Shown here piece by piece: positions 11,765 through 21,853 of a stretch of DNA of 64,000 nucleotides. Both the position numbers and the translations under genes were made by a program. Source of the DNA: Streptomyces roseolus. Its GTDB lineage: Bacteria; Actinomycetota; Actinomycetes; Streptomycetales; Streptomycetaceae. The first letter of the stretch is position 1. Every line of letters begins with the position of its first letter. The stretch is taken from positions 1 through 64,000 of the forward strand of contig NZ_BMTV01000033.1 of the NCBI RefSeq assembly GCF_014649855.1, written 5' to 3'. The notes below the pieces were generated by a model that worked only from the letters and a program-made list of their open reading frames with translations, was not told the DNA's origin and did no database searches.

Positions 11765-12295
11765 CTAGCGCCCGTGATCAGGCGCGCCAAGCGCAGATCC
11801 CGCCCGCTCCTCGTCCTTCCGCGGCTCCCCGCGGCCGGCCGGGGCACCGGGGATGCCGTCGGCAAGCGCGATCACCGTCGTGACGCGCTTGCCGACCGGT
11901 TCGCGGTGCACGGCGAAGCTCTGACCGAGCGCCATCACGATCTCCAGCCCGTGTTGCCCGATCCGGGTCGGGTCAGGTGCGTGGACCGCCGGGAGGACGG
12001 GGTTGCTGTCCCACACGCTCACCTCGACCGCGTCCCCGACGACCTCCAGGGTCAGCAGGCAGGGACCGGGGGCGTGCTTGCGGGCGTTGGTGACCAGTTC
12101 GCTGACCACCAGCTCCACGCCGTCCGCCGCGCGCTCGGGCACCACGACGCCGTGCGCCGCCCGCGCGTCGGCGAGGAAGGCACGGGCCAGCTCGCGGGCG
12201 ACGGCGATGTCCTCGCCGCCCTCGAAGAGACCGGACACCGACAGGACGTCCGTCATCAACGGACGTCCGTCCACACCGCCTGCTGTCCTCGGCAT
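11765..12295 (-). CDS. HATPase anti-sigma kinase (RsbW/SpoIIAB-like)
   Basis: A 176-residue ATP-binding protein of the GHKL type. The N-box reads ELVVSELVTNARKHA and the nucleotide-lid region has VSVWDSNP and GQHGLEIVMALGQSF, the pattern of the many Streptomyces RsbW-like regulators. Such proteins bind sigma factors or phosphorylate STAS antagonists. A Pro/Arg/Glu-rich tail follows the domain. The ATG at 12295 is supported by GAGAGGGACAGG just upstream; an internal ATG at 12256 is the alternative. It is followed 16 bases later by a small helical protein. Confidence 0.88.
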   Translation of the reverse strand: MPRTAGGVDGRPLMTDVLSVSGLFEGGEDIAVARELARAFLADARAAHGVVVPERAADGVELVVSELVTNARKHAPGPCLLTLEVVGDAVEVSVWDSNPVLPAVHAPDPTRIGQHGLEIVMALGQSFAVHREPVGKRVTTVIALADGIPGAPAGRGEPRKDEERAGSALGAPDHGR

Positions 12296-12481
12296 CCTGT
12301 CCCTCTCCCCGCGCTCGTGCTCCGTGCGCGGCCCGTCTACCCGGAAAACGGATCCTCACACCGGGCCCGCGCCCCGTTCCGCAGACGGACCGACGGGGCG
12401 GCCGGCCGCGACAGGGGTTCACCGGCCCGGCGGTGCCCCGCTGCCGCACGGCGCCGCTCCCCGGTACGGCCTTGAAGGGGC

Positions 12482-13312
12482 TCAGACGTCGCGCCACCTG
12501 CTCTGGCCGAAGGAGAAGACGCCGAAGAGGACGAGTCCGACGGCCACGGCGACCAGGAGCCACGGCCCCACGGGTGTCTGGGCGAAGGAGCGGAGGGCGT
12601 CGTCCACGCCCTTGGACTCCTTCGGGTCGAAGGCGACCGCCGCCTTCAGACCGAAGTAGCCGACCGCGCCGAAGACGAGTCCGCGTCCCGCGCCTCCCGC
12701 GATGCCCGTCACGTCCATGAACCGCCGCCGGCCCTTCGACATCCGGTCCCACGTGAGGTGCTTGCGGTACGTGCGCAGTGCCGCCCGGCCGGCGATCCAC
12801 AGTCCCGCGCCGAGGAGCCCCGCGGCCGCGGCGCCCACCCACCACTGGCCGCCGGGCAGGGCGAGGAGGCGTCCGGTGATGTCCTGGCTCTGCCGGTCGG
12901 TGGAGCCGGCCCCGCTGCCCCGGTCGCCGGCCGCGAAGGCCAGGACGAGGAACGACGAGACCCCGTAGAAGACGAACCGCGCGCCGGACAGCGCGCGTTT
13001 GCCCGCGCCGTCGCCCTGGGGCCCCGCCGAGCCGAACAGCGCCTCGGAGAGGCGCCACACCGCCATTCCGGCGAGTCCGACGCCCAGCGCCCACAGCAGG
13101 ACGGCCCCGAAGGGCGTCGCGGCGACCTCGGTGAGGGCCCCGCCCCGGTCGGCCTGCTCGTTCGTGCCCGTCAGGCCGATGCGCACCGCCAGGACTCCGA
13201 CGAGCAGGTACAGCACACCGCGCGCCGCGAAACCGGCCCGGGCACCCGTGCGCACGACGTCTCCCCGAGCCGCTCGCCTCGCGGCGGCCCACGACGATCC
13301 GACGGTGGTCAT
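12482..13312 (-). CDS. DUF1206 membrane protein
   Basis: A 276-residue integral membrane protein with about six helices arranged as three two-helix repeats, each opening with a G/A-R-G or R-x-x-Y/F segment (ARGVLYLLVGVLA, GARFVFYGVSSFLVLAF, GAGRGLVFGAVGYFGLKAA). This is the architecture of the DUF1206 family, for which no biochemical role is established. The short loop with the motif FDPKESKGVDDALRS before the last helix is also typical. It is the first gene of a pair on this strand with a small DUF1232 protein upstream. Confidence 0.9.
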   Translation of the reverse strand: MTTVGSSWAAARRAARGDVVRTGARAGFAARGVLYLLVGVLAVRIGLTGTNEQADRGGALTEVAATPFGAVLLWALGVGLAGMAVWRLSEALFGSAGPQGDGAGKRALSGARFVFYGVSSFLVLAFAAGDRGSGAGSTDRQSQDITGRLLALPGGQWWVGAAAAGLLGAGLWIAGRAALRTYRKHLTWDRMSKGRRRFMDVTGIAGGAGRGLVFGAVGYFGLKAAVAFDPKESKGVDDALRSFAQTPVGPWLLVAVAVGLVLFGVFSFGQSRWRDV

Positions 13313-13423
13313 GTCGGCTCCCCCCTTTTCCTCGCCTTCGTCCGGACCCCTCGCATGCCCCGACCGCGCGCCGCGAATCAGGAGGCGGGGCGGCGACGGT
13401 CCTCGCGCCCCTCCGGCAAGCCG

Positions 13424-13747
13424 TCAGCCGCGCCGCTCGCCGAGAAGGTCCGGCGTCTCCGTCGGGGCCTCCGGCAGTGCCCCGCTCCGCGCGGCCGCCG
13501 TGTGCAGTGCCCGCAGGGCGACCAGGAGGACGCCGATGTCGTCCAGGTAGACCGGGTCGGGAACGAGGTCGAGCGGAGAGATCGTGTAGACCACGGCCGC
13601 CCAGAACAGGGCCTTGGATCTCAGCGGGACACCCGCGTCCAGGAGCATCTTGCGGGCGCGGAACACGCGTACGAGCAGAACGGCCGCGGTGCCCGCCGCG
13701 GCGAGCGCGAGCACCACCGCCACGGTGAGCCAGAGGGATGTGTCCAT
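13424..13747 (-). CDS. YkvA-like DUF1232 membrane protein
   Basis: A 107-residue protein with an N-terminal membrane helix (about 5-27) and the DUF1232 signature YTISPLDLVPDPVYLDDIG near residues 54-72. The Pro/Asp-rich block is the conserved core of the family. Function unknown; actinobacterial members are often beside other small membrane proteins, as here. The ATG at 13747 opens the conserved region directly with a hydrophobic helix. Confidence 0.88.
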   Translation of the reverse strand: MDTSLWLTVAVVLALAAAGTAAVLLVRVFRARKMLLDAGVPLRSKALFWAAVVYTISPLDLVPDPVYLDDIGVLLVALRALHTAAARSGALPEAPTETPDLLGERRG

Positions 13748-14111
13748 TCCCCTCTCCTACCCCGTGACGTCCGGCCCGCGCCGAGCCGCGGCGGCCACAA
13801 CGGTGCCCTCGTGCTTCTGCACGTGCGGACTCCCCGGAGCGGGACACGAAAGATCGGCGGCCCCCGTCCTCGACAGCGCTCCTCACGTCCCGCTGATGAT
13901 CCGCTTACGCCCTCCGGCACGGCGGCCCCTCCCCCCTTCCCGGAGGGAAGGCGGCCCCCCTCCTCGTGTCGGTGGCGGCGTGGGGGGGTAGGCGCGGGAG
14001 CACACGTGCGTGAGGAGGCGGAACCATGTCCGTTCACTCCGAGGCCCGCGGAAGGGCGGCACGGCGCTCCGGCGGCGCCTTCCGCCCGGCGCCGCCCGCG
14101 CGGAGGCGATG
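13748..14111. other. intergenic region, 364 bases, between divergent genes
   Basis: No credible coding frame. It contains one perfect 7-bp hairpin, CCTTCCC/GGGAAGG at 13935-13951 with loop GGA, and C-rich runs either side. Promoters for the DUF1232 gene (minus) and the catalase-like gene (plus) must lie here, but I see no clear -10/-35 pair. Confidence 0.5.
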
Positions 14112-14846
14112 ATGAGCGCTTCCCGCCCCTCGCTCCGGGCACTGGCCCGTGGTCTGGCCCGGCACCGCGGCCGGCGGCCGGCCCTGCATCCGGACGGTCT
14201 CCTCCTGTCGGGGGTGCTCGACGTACTCCCGGCCGGTGACCGGCCCTGGGGCGTGGCGTGGCTGGACGCGGGAGGACGGTACGACGTCACCGTGCGCTGG
14301 TCGCGGGCCGCCGGGCTGCCCGAACGGCTCCCCGACGGGCTGGGCCTGGCGCTGAAGGTGCGGGACGCCGCGGGCCCGGACCGCCCGCTGGACCTGCTTC
14401 TCACCTCCAGCGGCAGCGGCCCCCTCGCCCGGCACCTGCCCCTGCCCCGTACCGACGCCCTCGGCGGCCCCTATTCCACCCTGAGCGGCTACCGCTTCCC
14501 CGACCGGGTCCGGGTCGTCGCCGCCTTCCCCGACGAACCCGGCCGTGGGCTTCCCGCGCGCCCGTCGGAGCTCGCCGCGGCGCTGACCCGACGACCTGCG
14601 CGCTTCCGGCTCTGCGCCGCGGCCCGCGGGGAGCGGTGGAGGCAGTTCGCCACCCTCTCCGTGCGAACCGCGCACCCCGGTCCCGCCGCACGGCCGGTCG
14701 CCTTCGACCCGTACGCGGCGAGCCTGGCGGACCTGCCGCCCACCGATCGTCTCCGTGCCCTGCGCGAAGCCGCCTACGCCGGATCCCGCCAGGGCCGCGG
14801 GGCGGCGGAGCCGCGGCGGGCACGCCGGCCGGCCCGCGACGCGTAG
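14112..14846 (+). CDS. catalase-fold-like protein of unknown activity
   Basis: A 244-residue protein. The stretch YDVTVRWSRAAGLPERLPDG followed by LGLALKV recalls the conserved core of catalase-like heme proteins, in which R-x-S precedes P-D-x-x-G-x-A. The protein is much shorter than catalases (about 480 residues), and the distal His and heme-ligand Tyr motifs are not obvious, so catalytic activity should not be assumed. Databases often carry members under the name phosphodiesterase, which the sequence does not support. The second of two tandem ATGs is chosen because GGAGG (14102-14106) then has a 5-base spacing. Confidence 0.6.
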   Translation: MSASRPSLRALARGLARHRGRRPALHPDGLLLSGVLDVLPAGDRPWGVAWLDAGGRYDVTVRWSRAAGLPERLPDGLGLALKVRDAAGPDRPLDLLLTSSGSGPLARHLPLPRTDALGGPYSTLSGYRFPDRVRVVAAFPDEPGRGLPARPSELAAALTRRPARFRLCAAARGERWRQFATLSVRTAHPGPAARPVAFDPYAASLADLPPTDRLRALREAAYAGSRQGRGAAEPRRARRPARDA

Positions 14847-14990
14847 GCGCTCGCCCCCTCGCCGTCGCCCGTGTCCGGGGGCTGTCCGACGTCGTCGGCG
14901 GATCGTGGCCGCGTCTTCTGCGGAGTTCCGCCGCGGTCGGCCGCTCCGTGTCCCTCGCCCGCTCGGCCGGGCGGCCCGTGGGCCGGACGG

Positions 14991-15530
14991 TCAGCGTACG
15001 GGCAGGCGGTGCAGGACGACTTCGCCGAGTGCCCCGTCCGCCACCACGCACGTCATGAACGTGCGGTGGGGCTGTCGTCTGCGGTCCGTCGGCGACCCCG
15101 GGTTGAGGAGGCGCGGTCCGCCGGGCGCCTCCGAGTCCCAGGGGATGTGACTGTGGCCGAAGACCAGGACGTCGAGGTCCGGGTAGAGCGCGGCGCAGCG
15201 CGCCTCCCGGCCACGAGCCGGCCCCGTCTCGTGGACGACGCCGAACCTCAGGCCGCCCAGCTCGACGCGGGCCACCTCCGGCAGCCGCGTGCGCAGTTCC
15301 GCGCCGTCGTTGTTGCCGAACACGCCGATCAGGCGCCGTGCGCGTCCTTCCAGGAGGTCCAGGGTCGCCACGTCGACCCAGTCCCCGGCGTGGAGGACGA
15401 CGTCGGCCCGGTCCGTCTCGCGCAGCAGCTCGTCGGGGAGCCGCCTGGCGCGAAGGGGCACGTGGGTGTCCGAGACCAGCAGCAGCCGTACGGGACGGCC
15501 CACCGCCCGGGACGGGTCGTCGTCGCTCAA
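14991..15530 (-). CDS. YfcE/MJ0936-type metallophosphoesterase
   Basis: A 179-residue calcineurin-like phosphoesterase. The metal-binding blocks appear in order: LVSDTHVP, LHAGDWVD, GVFGNNDG, VVHETG and FGHSHIPW. Size and motif spacing fit the small single-domain YfcE group of phosphodiesterases. No signal peptide or membrane helix. The TTG at 15530 is preferred because GAGGGG lies 8 bases upstream; a longer form beginning at 15593 has an implausible Arg/Gly-rich extension. It is convergent with the catalase-like gene. Confidence 0.85.
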   Translation of the reverse strand: MSDDDPSRAVGRPVRLLLVSDTHVPLRARRLPDELLRETDRADVVLHAGDWVDVATLDLLEGRARRLIGVFGNNDGAELRTRLPEVARVELGGLRFGVVHETGPARGREARCAALYPDLDVLVFGHSHIPWDSEAPGGPRLLNPGSPTDRRRQPHRTFMTCVVADGALGEVVLHRLPVR

Positions 15531-15620
15531 GGCCCGAACCCCTCTTCCGGCTCGATCGCCGCCCGGCCGCCCGGCCGACCGGTGGGCTTCCACGAGGGCC
15601 CCCGGCGCCGAGGCCCCGCG

Positions 15621-15788
15621 TCAGTCCCCGGCCGAGCCCTCGGACCCGGCGTCGTCGTCCTCCGTCCGCTCGCCCTCCGCCTGGGACGGCGTCGTACGCG
15701 GTGCGTCGGAGGATTCCGGCTTCGGCGGTACGCCGGTCGTCCCCGGCTCCCGTTCGCCCTCGGCCTGGGACGGTGTCTGCTCGCTCAT
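15621..15788 (-). CDS. small acidic disordered protein with a TPSQAEGER repeat
   Basis: A 55-residue peptide beginning MSEQTPSQAEGEREP. The nine-residue unit TPSQAEGER occurs twice (about residues 5-13 and 34-42), joined by a Pro/Ser-rich linker and followed by an Asp/Glu/Gly tail. It has no hydrophobic core, so it is probably intrinsically disordered. GGAGG seven bases before the ATG is a good ribosome site, which argues for a real gene. It lies between a metallophosphoesterase and an amino-acid permease on the same strand. Function unknown. Confidence 0.68.
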   Translation of the reverse strand: MSEQTPSQAEGEREPGTTGVPPKPESSDAPRTTPSQAEGERTEDDDAGSEGSAGD

Positions 15789-15918
15789 GGTCGGTCCTCC
15801 GTGTCGGTCCCGCGGTGCCGGCGGGCCCCGGTGGCCCGCCGACCCCACGGGTACCCAGCTCGCTTCTCCCCATTCCCGGCGACGACGGCGAAGGGTCACC
15901 AGTGGTCCGAGCGGCCGG

Positions 15919-17271
15919 TCAGCGGGCGCTCGGGTGGTGGGCACGGCCGGCCGCCGGCCGCCGTCCCCGCCGCCGCAGCATGAGGACGCCGAGGCCGGCC
16001 CCCACGGCCATCAGCACCAGCCCGCGCGCCCAGACGCCGGCCTCGATCTGCGTCGCCAGGACGACGCACGACAGGGCGCCGAGCACGGGCACGACCGTGG
16101 GGGCGCGGAAGTGGTCGGCGGGGGCGGACCGATCGCGCCGCAGGACCAGGGCCGCGGTGTTCACGGTGAAGAAGACGACCAGAAGGAGCAGCACCAGGGT
16201 GCCCGCCAGCACGTCGACCTCGCCGGTCGCGGCGAGCAGCGCGGACACGACGGTCGTCGCGGCGATCGCGGCCCAGGGGGTGCGCCGGTTCGGGAGGACG
16301 CGGGTGAGGAACGCGGGGAGGAGGCCCTCCCTGGCCATCCCGTACGCCAGCCGGGAACTCATGATCCCGGTCAGGAGGGCCCCGTTGGCCACCGCGACCA
16401 GCGCGATGAACGCGAACAGCCGCGGCGGTACCGCTCCGGCGGCCCGGACCACTTCCAGCAGGGGGCCGTCGGAGGTGGCGAGGGTGGCGGTGGGCACGGC
16501 GGCGGAGGCCGCCGCGCCGACGGCGGCGTACATGAGCCCCGCGGTGGCGAGCGCGCCGAACAGGGCCCGCGGGTAGGAGCGGGCCGGGTCCAGGGTCTCC
16601 TCGGCGACGTTCACGGACGTCTCGAAGCCCACGAACGAGTAGTAGGCGAGTACCGCTCCCGCGAGCACGGCCGCCGTGGGCGACGCGGATTCCGTCCCGA
16701 GCCGCGTCAGTCTGCCCACGTCGCCGTCGCCCCGGAGGACGATCCACGCGCCGAGTCCCACGACGAGCAGCAGCCCGCCCGTCTCGACCAGGGTGGCGAG
16801 GGTGTTCAGCCGGGTGGACTCGCGGATGCCGCGCGCGTTCAGCAGCGCCAGCAGGACGAGGAAGACCACGGCGACGAGCAGCACCGGCACGGACACGAGG
16901 GCGGCGAGGTAGTCTCCGGCGAAACCCCGGGCGAGCGCCGCGACCGACACGATGCCCGCGGCCAGCATGCAGTAACCGGCGAAGAACCCCACGGCGGGTC
17001 CGTAGGCGCGCGTGGCGTAGTGGGAGGCGCCGCCGGCTCTCGGGTACTTCGTCGCCAGTTCGGCGTACGAGGCGGCGGTCAGGAGCGCCAGGAGCAGCGC
17101 GCACGTGAGCGGCACCCACACGGCGCCGCCCGACTCGGCGGCCACCTCCCCGATCAGTACGTACACCCCCGCGCCGAGGACGTCACCGAGGATGAAGAAG
17201 TACAGCAGGCGCGTGGTGAGGACCTGGCGGAGCGGCTGGTGCGCGTCGGCGTCTCCGGAGCGGGAAGGCAT
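15919..17271 (-). CDS. APC family amino acid permease
   Basis: A 450-residue transporter with about twelve membrane helices. The first helix contains the APC glycine-rich motif GDVLGAGVYVLIGEVA, and the next carries the YAELATKYPRAGGASHYATRAYG block typical of basic amino acid/polyamine antiporter-type members. The short C-terminal tail is basic. It probably imports an amino acid by proton symport or exchange; the substrate cannot be told. It is divergent from the PhoD-like gene. The ATG at 17271 gives a short hydrophilic N-terminus before helix 1, as usual for the family. Confidence 0.92.
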   Translation of the reverse strand: MPSRSGDADAHQPLRQVLTTRLLYFFILGDVLGAGVYVLIGEVAAESGGAVWVPLTCALLLALLTAASYAELATKYPRAGGASHYATRAYGPAVGFFAGYCMLAAGIVSVAALARGFAGDYLAALVSVPVLLVAVVFLVLLALLNARGIRESTRLNTLATLVETGGLLLVVGLGAWIVLRGDGDVGRLTRLGTESASPTAAVLAGAVLAYYSFVGFETSVNVAEETLDPARSYPRALFGALATAGLMYAAVGAAASAAVPTATLATSDGPLLEVVRAAGAVPPRLFAFIALVAVANGALLTGIMSSRLAYGMAREGLLPAFLTRVLPNRRTPWAAIAATTVVSALLAATGEVDVLAGTLVLLLLVVFFTVNTAALVLRRDRSAPADHFRAPTVVPVLGALSCVVLATQIEAGVWARGLVLMAVGAGLGVLMLRRRGRRPAAGRAHHPSAR

Positions 17272-17511
17272 GGGATCTCGTCTGTTCTGTCGTACGGGGC
17301 GGGGGCGTCCGTCGTCCCCCTCGGGACACGGATCTCTTCACCCCGCACACCGGACGCAAACGGGGCCTTCCGCAGGGAGGGGGCGCCGCGTCGGCCGGCG
17401 CCGGGCCGGTGCGGGCGGGGGCGTACGGCGCGGCGGCGCTGTTTCGGTCGTGGGCGAGTAGCGTACGGAGGGACGGTTCCGTACCGTGCGGGCGCCGGAA
17501 GGGGGCTCACC

Positions 17512-19206
<1,695 letters not shown>

Positions 19207-19219
19207 CGCTCGGGGAACG

Positions 19220-19234
19220 CGCCCCGCCGGGGCG
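19220..19234. terminator. hairpin after the PhoD-like gene
   Basis: CGCCCC/GGGGCG form a perfect 6-bp stem with loop GCC, 13 bases after the PhoD-like stop codon and between convergent genes. Confidence 0.42.
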
Positions 19235-19317
19235 AGGTGACGCCCTGGCGGGCGGTGCTCCGCCGACGCGCGGAGGCGGCGCGCTCGGGGCCCTTTCCGG
19301 CCCGCGTGCCGTTCGGG

Positions 19318-19500
19318 TCACCGGGCGGCCGAGGGGTTGGGCTCCAGTCGGTAGTCGGGGCAGTCGCGGTTCTGGCAGGCGCCGGGGCCCGCGACGGGTA
19401 CGAACACGCCGAGGGTCTTGTGCCGGTGGAGCTTCATCGGCACGGATCGCTGACAGGTCGGGCAGACGTAGGGGTCGCCCTTGCGCTTCTTCTTGACCAT
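19318..19500 (-). CDS. small four-cysteine (zinc-ribbon-like) protein
   Basis: A 60-residue basic protein starting MVKKKRKGDPYVCPTCQ. Two cysteine pairs, C-P-T-C near residues 13-16 and C-x4-C near 42-47, could bind zinc in a ribbon fold. Between them is KLHRHKTLGVFVPVAG. The Lys/Arg-rich start suggests nucleic acid or ribosome contact, but this is only compositional. It ends beside an opposing phosphatase gene and starts just before AT-rich sequence (19500-19530). Family not recognised. Confidence 0.75.
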   Translation of the reverse strand: MVKKKRKGDPYVCPTCQRSVPMKLHRHKTLGVFVPVAGPGACQNRDCPDYRLEPNPSAAR

Positions 19501-19580
19501 TTCTTTACGATATGCCCCTATTCGCCCCTAGGGAAGTCGTGGAGCCCCGCGGACGTGGCCGTGACAGGGGGCCGTGACAG

Positions 19581-20654
19581 TCACGGGTCCCTGTCCAGGG
19601 TTTCCGACTCCGACTCCGGGGTCGGCTCGGGGGACTCGGAGGCGGCCTCCCGCTCCCCCGGCTCCGAGGGCTCCCCCGGCCCCGAGGGCTCCCCCGGCTC
19701 CGAGGGCTCCCCCGGCTCCGGGGGAGGAGGCCTCCTGAGACTGAGCGCGACGGAACCGGCGAGAACGACGACGATCACCGCCAGGCTGACCGGCGAGGGG
19801 ATCTCCGGCACGGCGGGGCTGATCATCTTGTGGGAGGCCTGGAGGATGAGCTTGACGGCGATGAAGGCGAGGATGATCGCCAGGCCCTTGCCGAGGTAGT
19901 GGAAGCGGTCCAGCAACCCGGCGAGCATGAAGTACAGGGCCCTCAGGCCGAGGATGGCGAACGCGTTGCTGGTGTACACGATGAAGGCGTCGTCGCTGAC
20001 CGCGAGGACGGCCGGAACGCTGTCGACCGCGAAGATCAGGTCGGCCGCCTCGATCGCGGCCACCACCGCCAGGAGCGGGGTGGCCACGCGTTTGCCGGCT
20101 TCCTTGACGAAGAACTTCGCGCCGGCGTAGTCGTCCCGGACCGGGATCACCTTGCGGAGCATCCGCACGGCGAGGCTCTTGCCCGGGTCGAAGCTCTCCT
20201 CCTCGTCCTTGAGGAGCTTGTAGGCGCTGTAGAAGAGCACCGCCGCGAAGGCGAACAGCACGGCGGTGAAGCGGCTGACGACGGCCACTCCGAGGGAGAG
20301 GAAGATCCCCCGGAAGACGAGCGCGCCGATGACGCCGAAGAACAGCACCCGGTGCTGGTAGGCCCGAGGCACCTTGAAATAGGCGAAGATCACCGCGAAG
20401 ACGAACAGGTTGTCGACCGACAGGCTCTTCTCCAGCAGCCAGGCCGTCGTGTACTCGGTGCCCGCGGTCGTCCCCAGGACGAGGAAGACGACCGCGCCGA
20501 AGACGAGCGCGAGGCCCACCCACAGACCGCTCCACGCGGCGGCCTCCCTGAAACCGATCACGTGCGCGGTGCGGTGGGCGAGCAGGTCGACCGCGAGGGA
20601 CACCACCACCGTCGCGGCGAACGCCACCCACAGCCATATCGGGACCTCGAGCAT
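19581..20654 (-). CDS. TerC family membrane protein
   Basis: A 357-residue protein with about nine membrane helices of the TerC/Alx family, implicated in metal (Mn, Ca) homeostasis and protection of secreted metalloproteins. The two signature acidic helices are present: EKSLSVDNLFVFAVIF and EAADLIFAVDSVPAVLAVS. After the last helix comes a disordered Pro/Glu/Gly/Ser tail (about residues 305-357) that includes four PGEPSEP-like repeats encoded by 18-bp units. GAGGGGAG precedes the ATG. I looked for the Mn-sensing yybP-ykoY RNA in the leader and saw no convincing match. Confidence 0.93.
   Translation of the reverse strand: MLEVPIWLWVAFAATVVVSLAVDLLAHRTAHVIGFREAAAWSGLWVGLALVFGAVVFLVLGTTAGTEYTTAWLLEKSLSVDNLFVFAVIFAYFKVPRAYQHRVLFFGVIGALVFRGIFLSLGVAVVSRFTAVLFAFAAVLFYSAYKLLKDEEESFDPGKSLAVRMLRKVIPVRDDYAGAKFFVKEAGKRVATPLLAVVAAIEAADLIFAVDSVPAVLAVSDDAFIVYTSNAFAILGLRALYFMLAGLLDRFHYLGKGLAIILAFIAVKLILQASHKMISPAVPEIPSPVSLAVIVVVLAGSVALSLRRPPPPEPGEPSEPGEPSGPGEPSEPGEREAASESPEPTPESESETLDRDP
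19653..19724. repeat. four tandem 18-bp units within the TerC tail
   Basis: Units of 18 bases, consensus CTCCCCCGGCTCCGAGGG on the plus strand, run head to tail at 19653, 19671, 19689 and 19707, differing by one or two bases. They encode the Pro/Gly/Glu/Ser repeats of the TerC C-terminal tail in frame, so copy-number change would alter tail length without breaking the gene. Confidence 0.8.
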
Positions 20655-20828
20655 GCCGGCACACTCCCCTCGGCCATCGCGCCGGGCGCGTCGTCCTCTC
20701 TCCTACGAGTGTGGTGCACGGCGGCCGACGCCGCTTCCGCCGACGACGGAGGAGGAAGCGGAGGCGAAGGCAGGGGCCGGTCCGGCCGTTGCGGGCCCCG
20801 GGGCCGGCGCCCCGTCGCGAGAAGGCCT

Positions 20829-21728
20829 CTAGCGGGACGGCCCCCCGGCCTCAGGACGTTCGAGGAGCGCCATCAGGGCGCGGGCCGCGGGGCTGGTGGC
20901 CTGCGGGGGCGGCAGCAGCGCCACCGTCTCGTAGACGGTCTCGCCCACGCCCTTCACGGGCAGGGCCCGCAGGGTCTCGCGCTTCTGCCGGAAGTGCCGC
21001 GGGACGGCCGCCACGCCCAGGTTCTCGTCGACGAGGTCGAGCAGGCTGTGGACGTCGTTGACCTCCAGGGCCACCGTGCGCCGTACGCCCGCGGCGGCGA
21101 AGGCGGCGTCGGTGGCCCGGCGCGGGCCCCAGTCGGGGTGGAAGTCGACGAAGACCTCCGCGGCGAGGTCGTCGGGCAGGAGGGCCGCTCCGGCCGTCGC
21201 GAGCGGGTGCGCGGGGTGGCACAGCAGGGTCATCGGCTCGGTGGCCAGCGGCACCGAGCGCAGCCGGTCGGAGTCGGCGCGCGTGCGGTAGGCGAAGGCC
21301 AGGTCGAGACGCCCGCCGGAGACCTCCTCGGCCAGGTCGAGGGAGCCGGACTGGCGCAGCCGGATCTCCACGTCCGGGTGGAGCCGGCGGAACGCGGCCA
21401 GCAGCCCCGCCGCGTACACGCCGGCGACGCACTGCTCGGTGCCCAGCGCCAGCGTTCCGCGCAGCACCCCCTGCACGGCCGCCACCGCTTCGCGCGCGGT
21501 CCGCACCTGCGCGAGGATCCGCTCGGCCTCGCGCAGCAGCGCCCGGCCCGCCTCCGTCAGGGTCACCTGGCGGGTGGTGCGCACGAACAAGGGGGCCCGC
21601 AGCTCCCGCTCCAGCGCCCGGACGGACGCGGACAGGCCCGACTGGGACACCATCAGCCGTTCGGCCGCCCGGGTGAAGTGCCGTTCCTCGGCCACGGCGA
21701 CGAAGTGCTGGAGGTGGCGCAGTTCCAT
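20829..21728 (-). CDS. LysR family transcriptional regulator
   Basis: A 299-residue LysR-type regulator. Residues 1-60 form the winged HTH (MELRHLQHFVAVAEERHFTRAAERL, then SQSGLSASVRALERELRAPLF). Residues about 90-290 form the periplasmic-binding-like effector domain. It is divergent from the aldo/keto reductase gene with a 125-base spacer that contains a perfect dyad, the classical layout for a LysR regulator and its target. The effector is unknown; the target enzyme suggests an aldehyde such as methylglyoxal or a related carbonyl. Confidence 0.92.
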   Translation of the reverse strand: MELRHLQHFVAVAEERHFTRAAERLMVSQSGLSASVRALERELRAPLFVRTTRQVTLTEAGRALLREAERILAQVRTAREAVAAVQGVLRGTLALGTEQCVAGVYAAGLLAAFRRLHPDVEIRLRQSGSLDLAEEVSGGRLDLAFAYRTRADSDRLRSVPLATEPMTLLCHPAHPLATAGAALLPDDLAAEVFVDFHPDWGPRRATDAAFAAAGVRRTVALEVNDVHSLLDLVDENLGVAAVPRHFRQKRETLRALPVKGVGETVYETVALLPPPQATSPAARALMALLERPEAGGPSR

Positions 21729-21748
21729 GATTGAGAAGCGTATCCGCT

Positions 21749-21764
21749 GAATCCCATCGGATTC
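21749..21764. promoter_or_regulatory. candidate LysR-type binding dyad
   Basis: GAATCC (21749-21754), CATC, then GGATTC (21759-21764): a perfect 6-bp inverted repeat 21 bases from the LysR start codon, in the spacer shared with the divergent aldo/keto reductase. LysR sites are usually short dyads around T-N11-A, and this fits in position and size. Confidence 0.5.
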
Positions 21765-21853
21765 GCCTGTTGGACCGATGCTCCCGGTCGGGTGCAGATT
21801 GGACCCGTCCGGCCCCGCCGGCGGCGGCCGGCACCCCTCGACCTCCTGGAGCC

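Noticed and set aside
14972..14985. Hairpin CGGCCC/GGGCCG between the catalase-like and phosphoesterase genes
   Set aside because: The loop is only two bases and such GC-rich dyads are common by chance here, so it is not listed as a terminator.
15838..17271. CRISPR array or tandem spacer repeats anywhere in the window
   Set aside because: No regularly spaced identical repeats of 25-40 bases were seen; the only tandem repeats are coding (19653-19724) or 6-11 bp regulatory units.
20655..20828. Mn-sensing yybP-ykoY riboswitch upstream of the TerC gene
   Set aside because: TerC genes often have one, but I could not find the conserved internal-loop sequences by eye.
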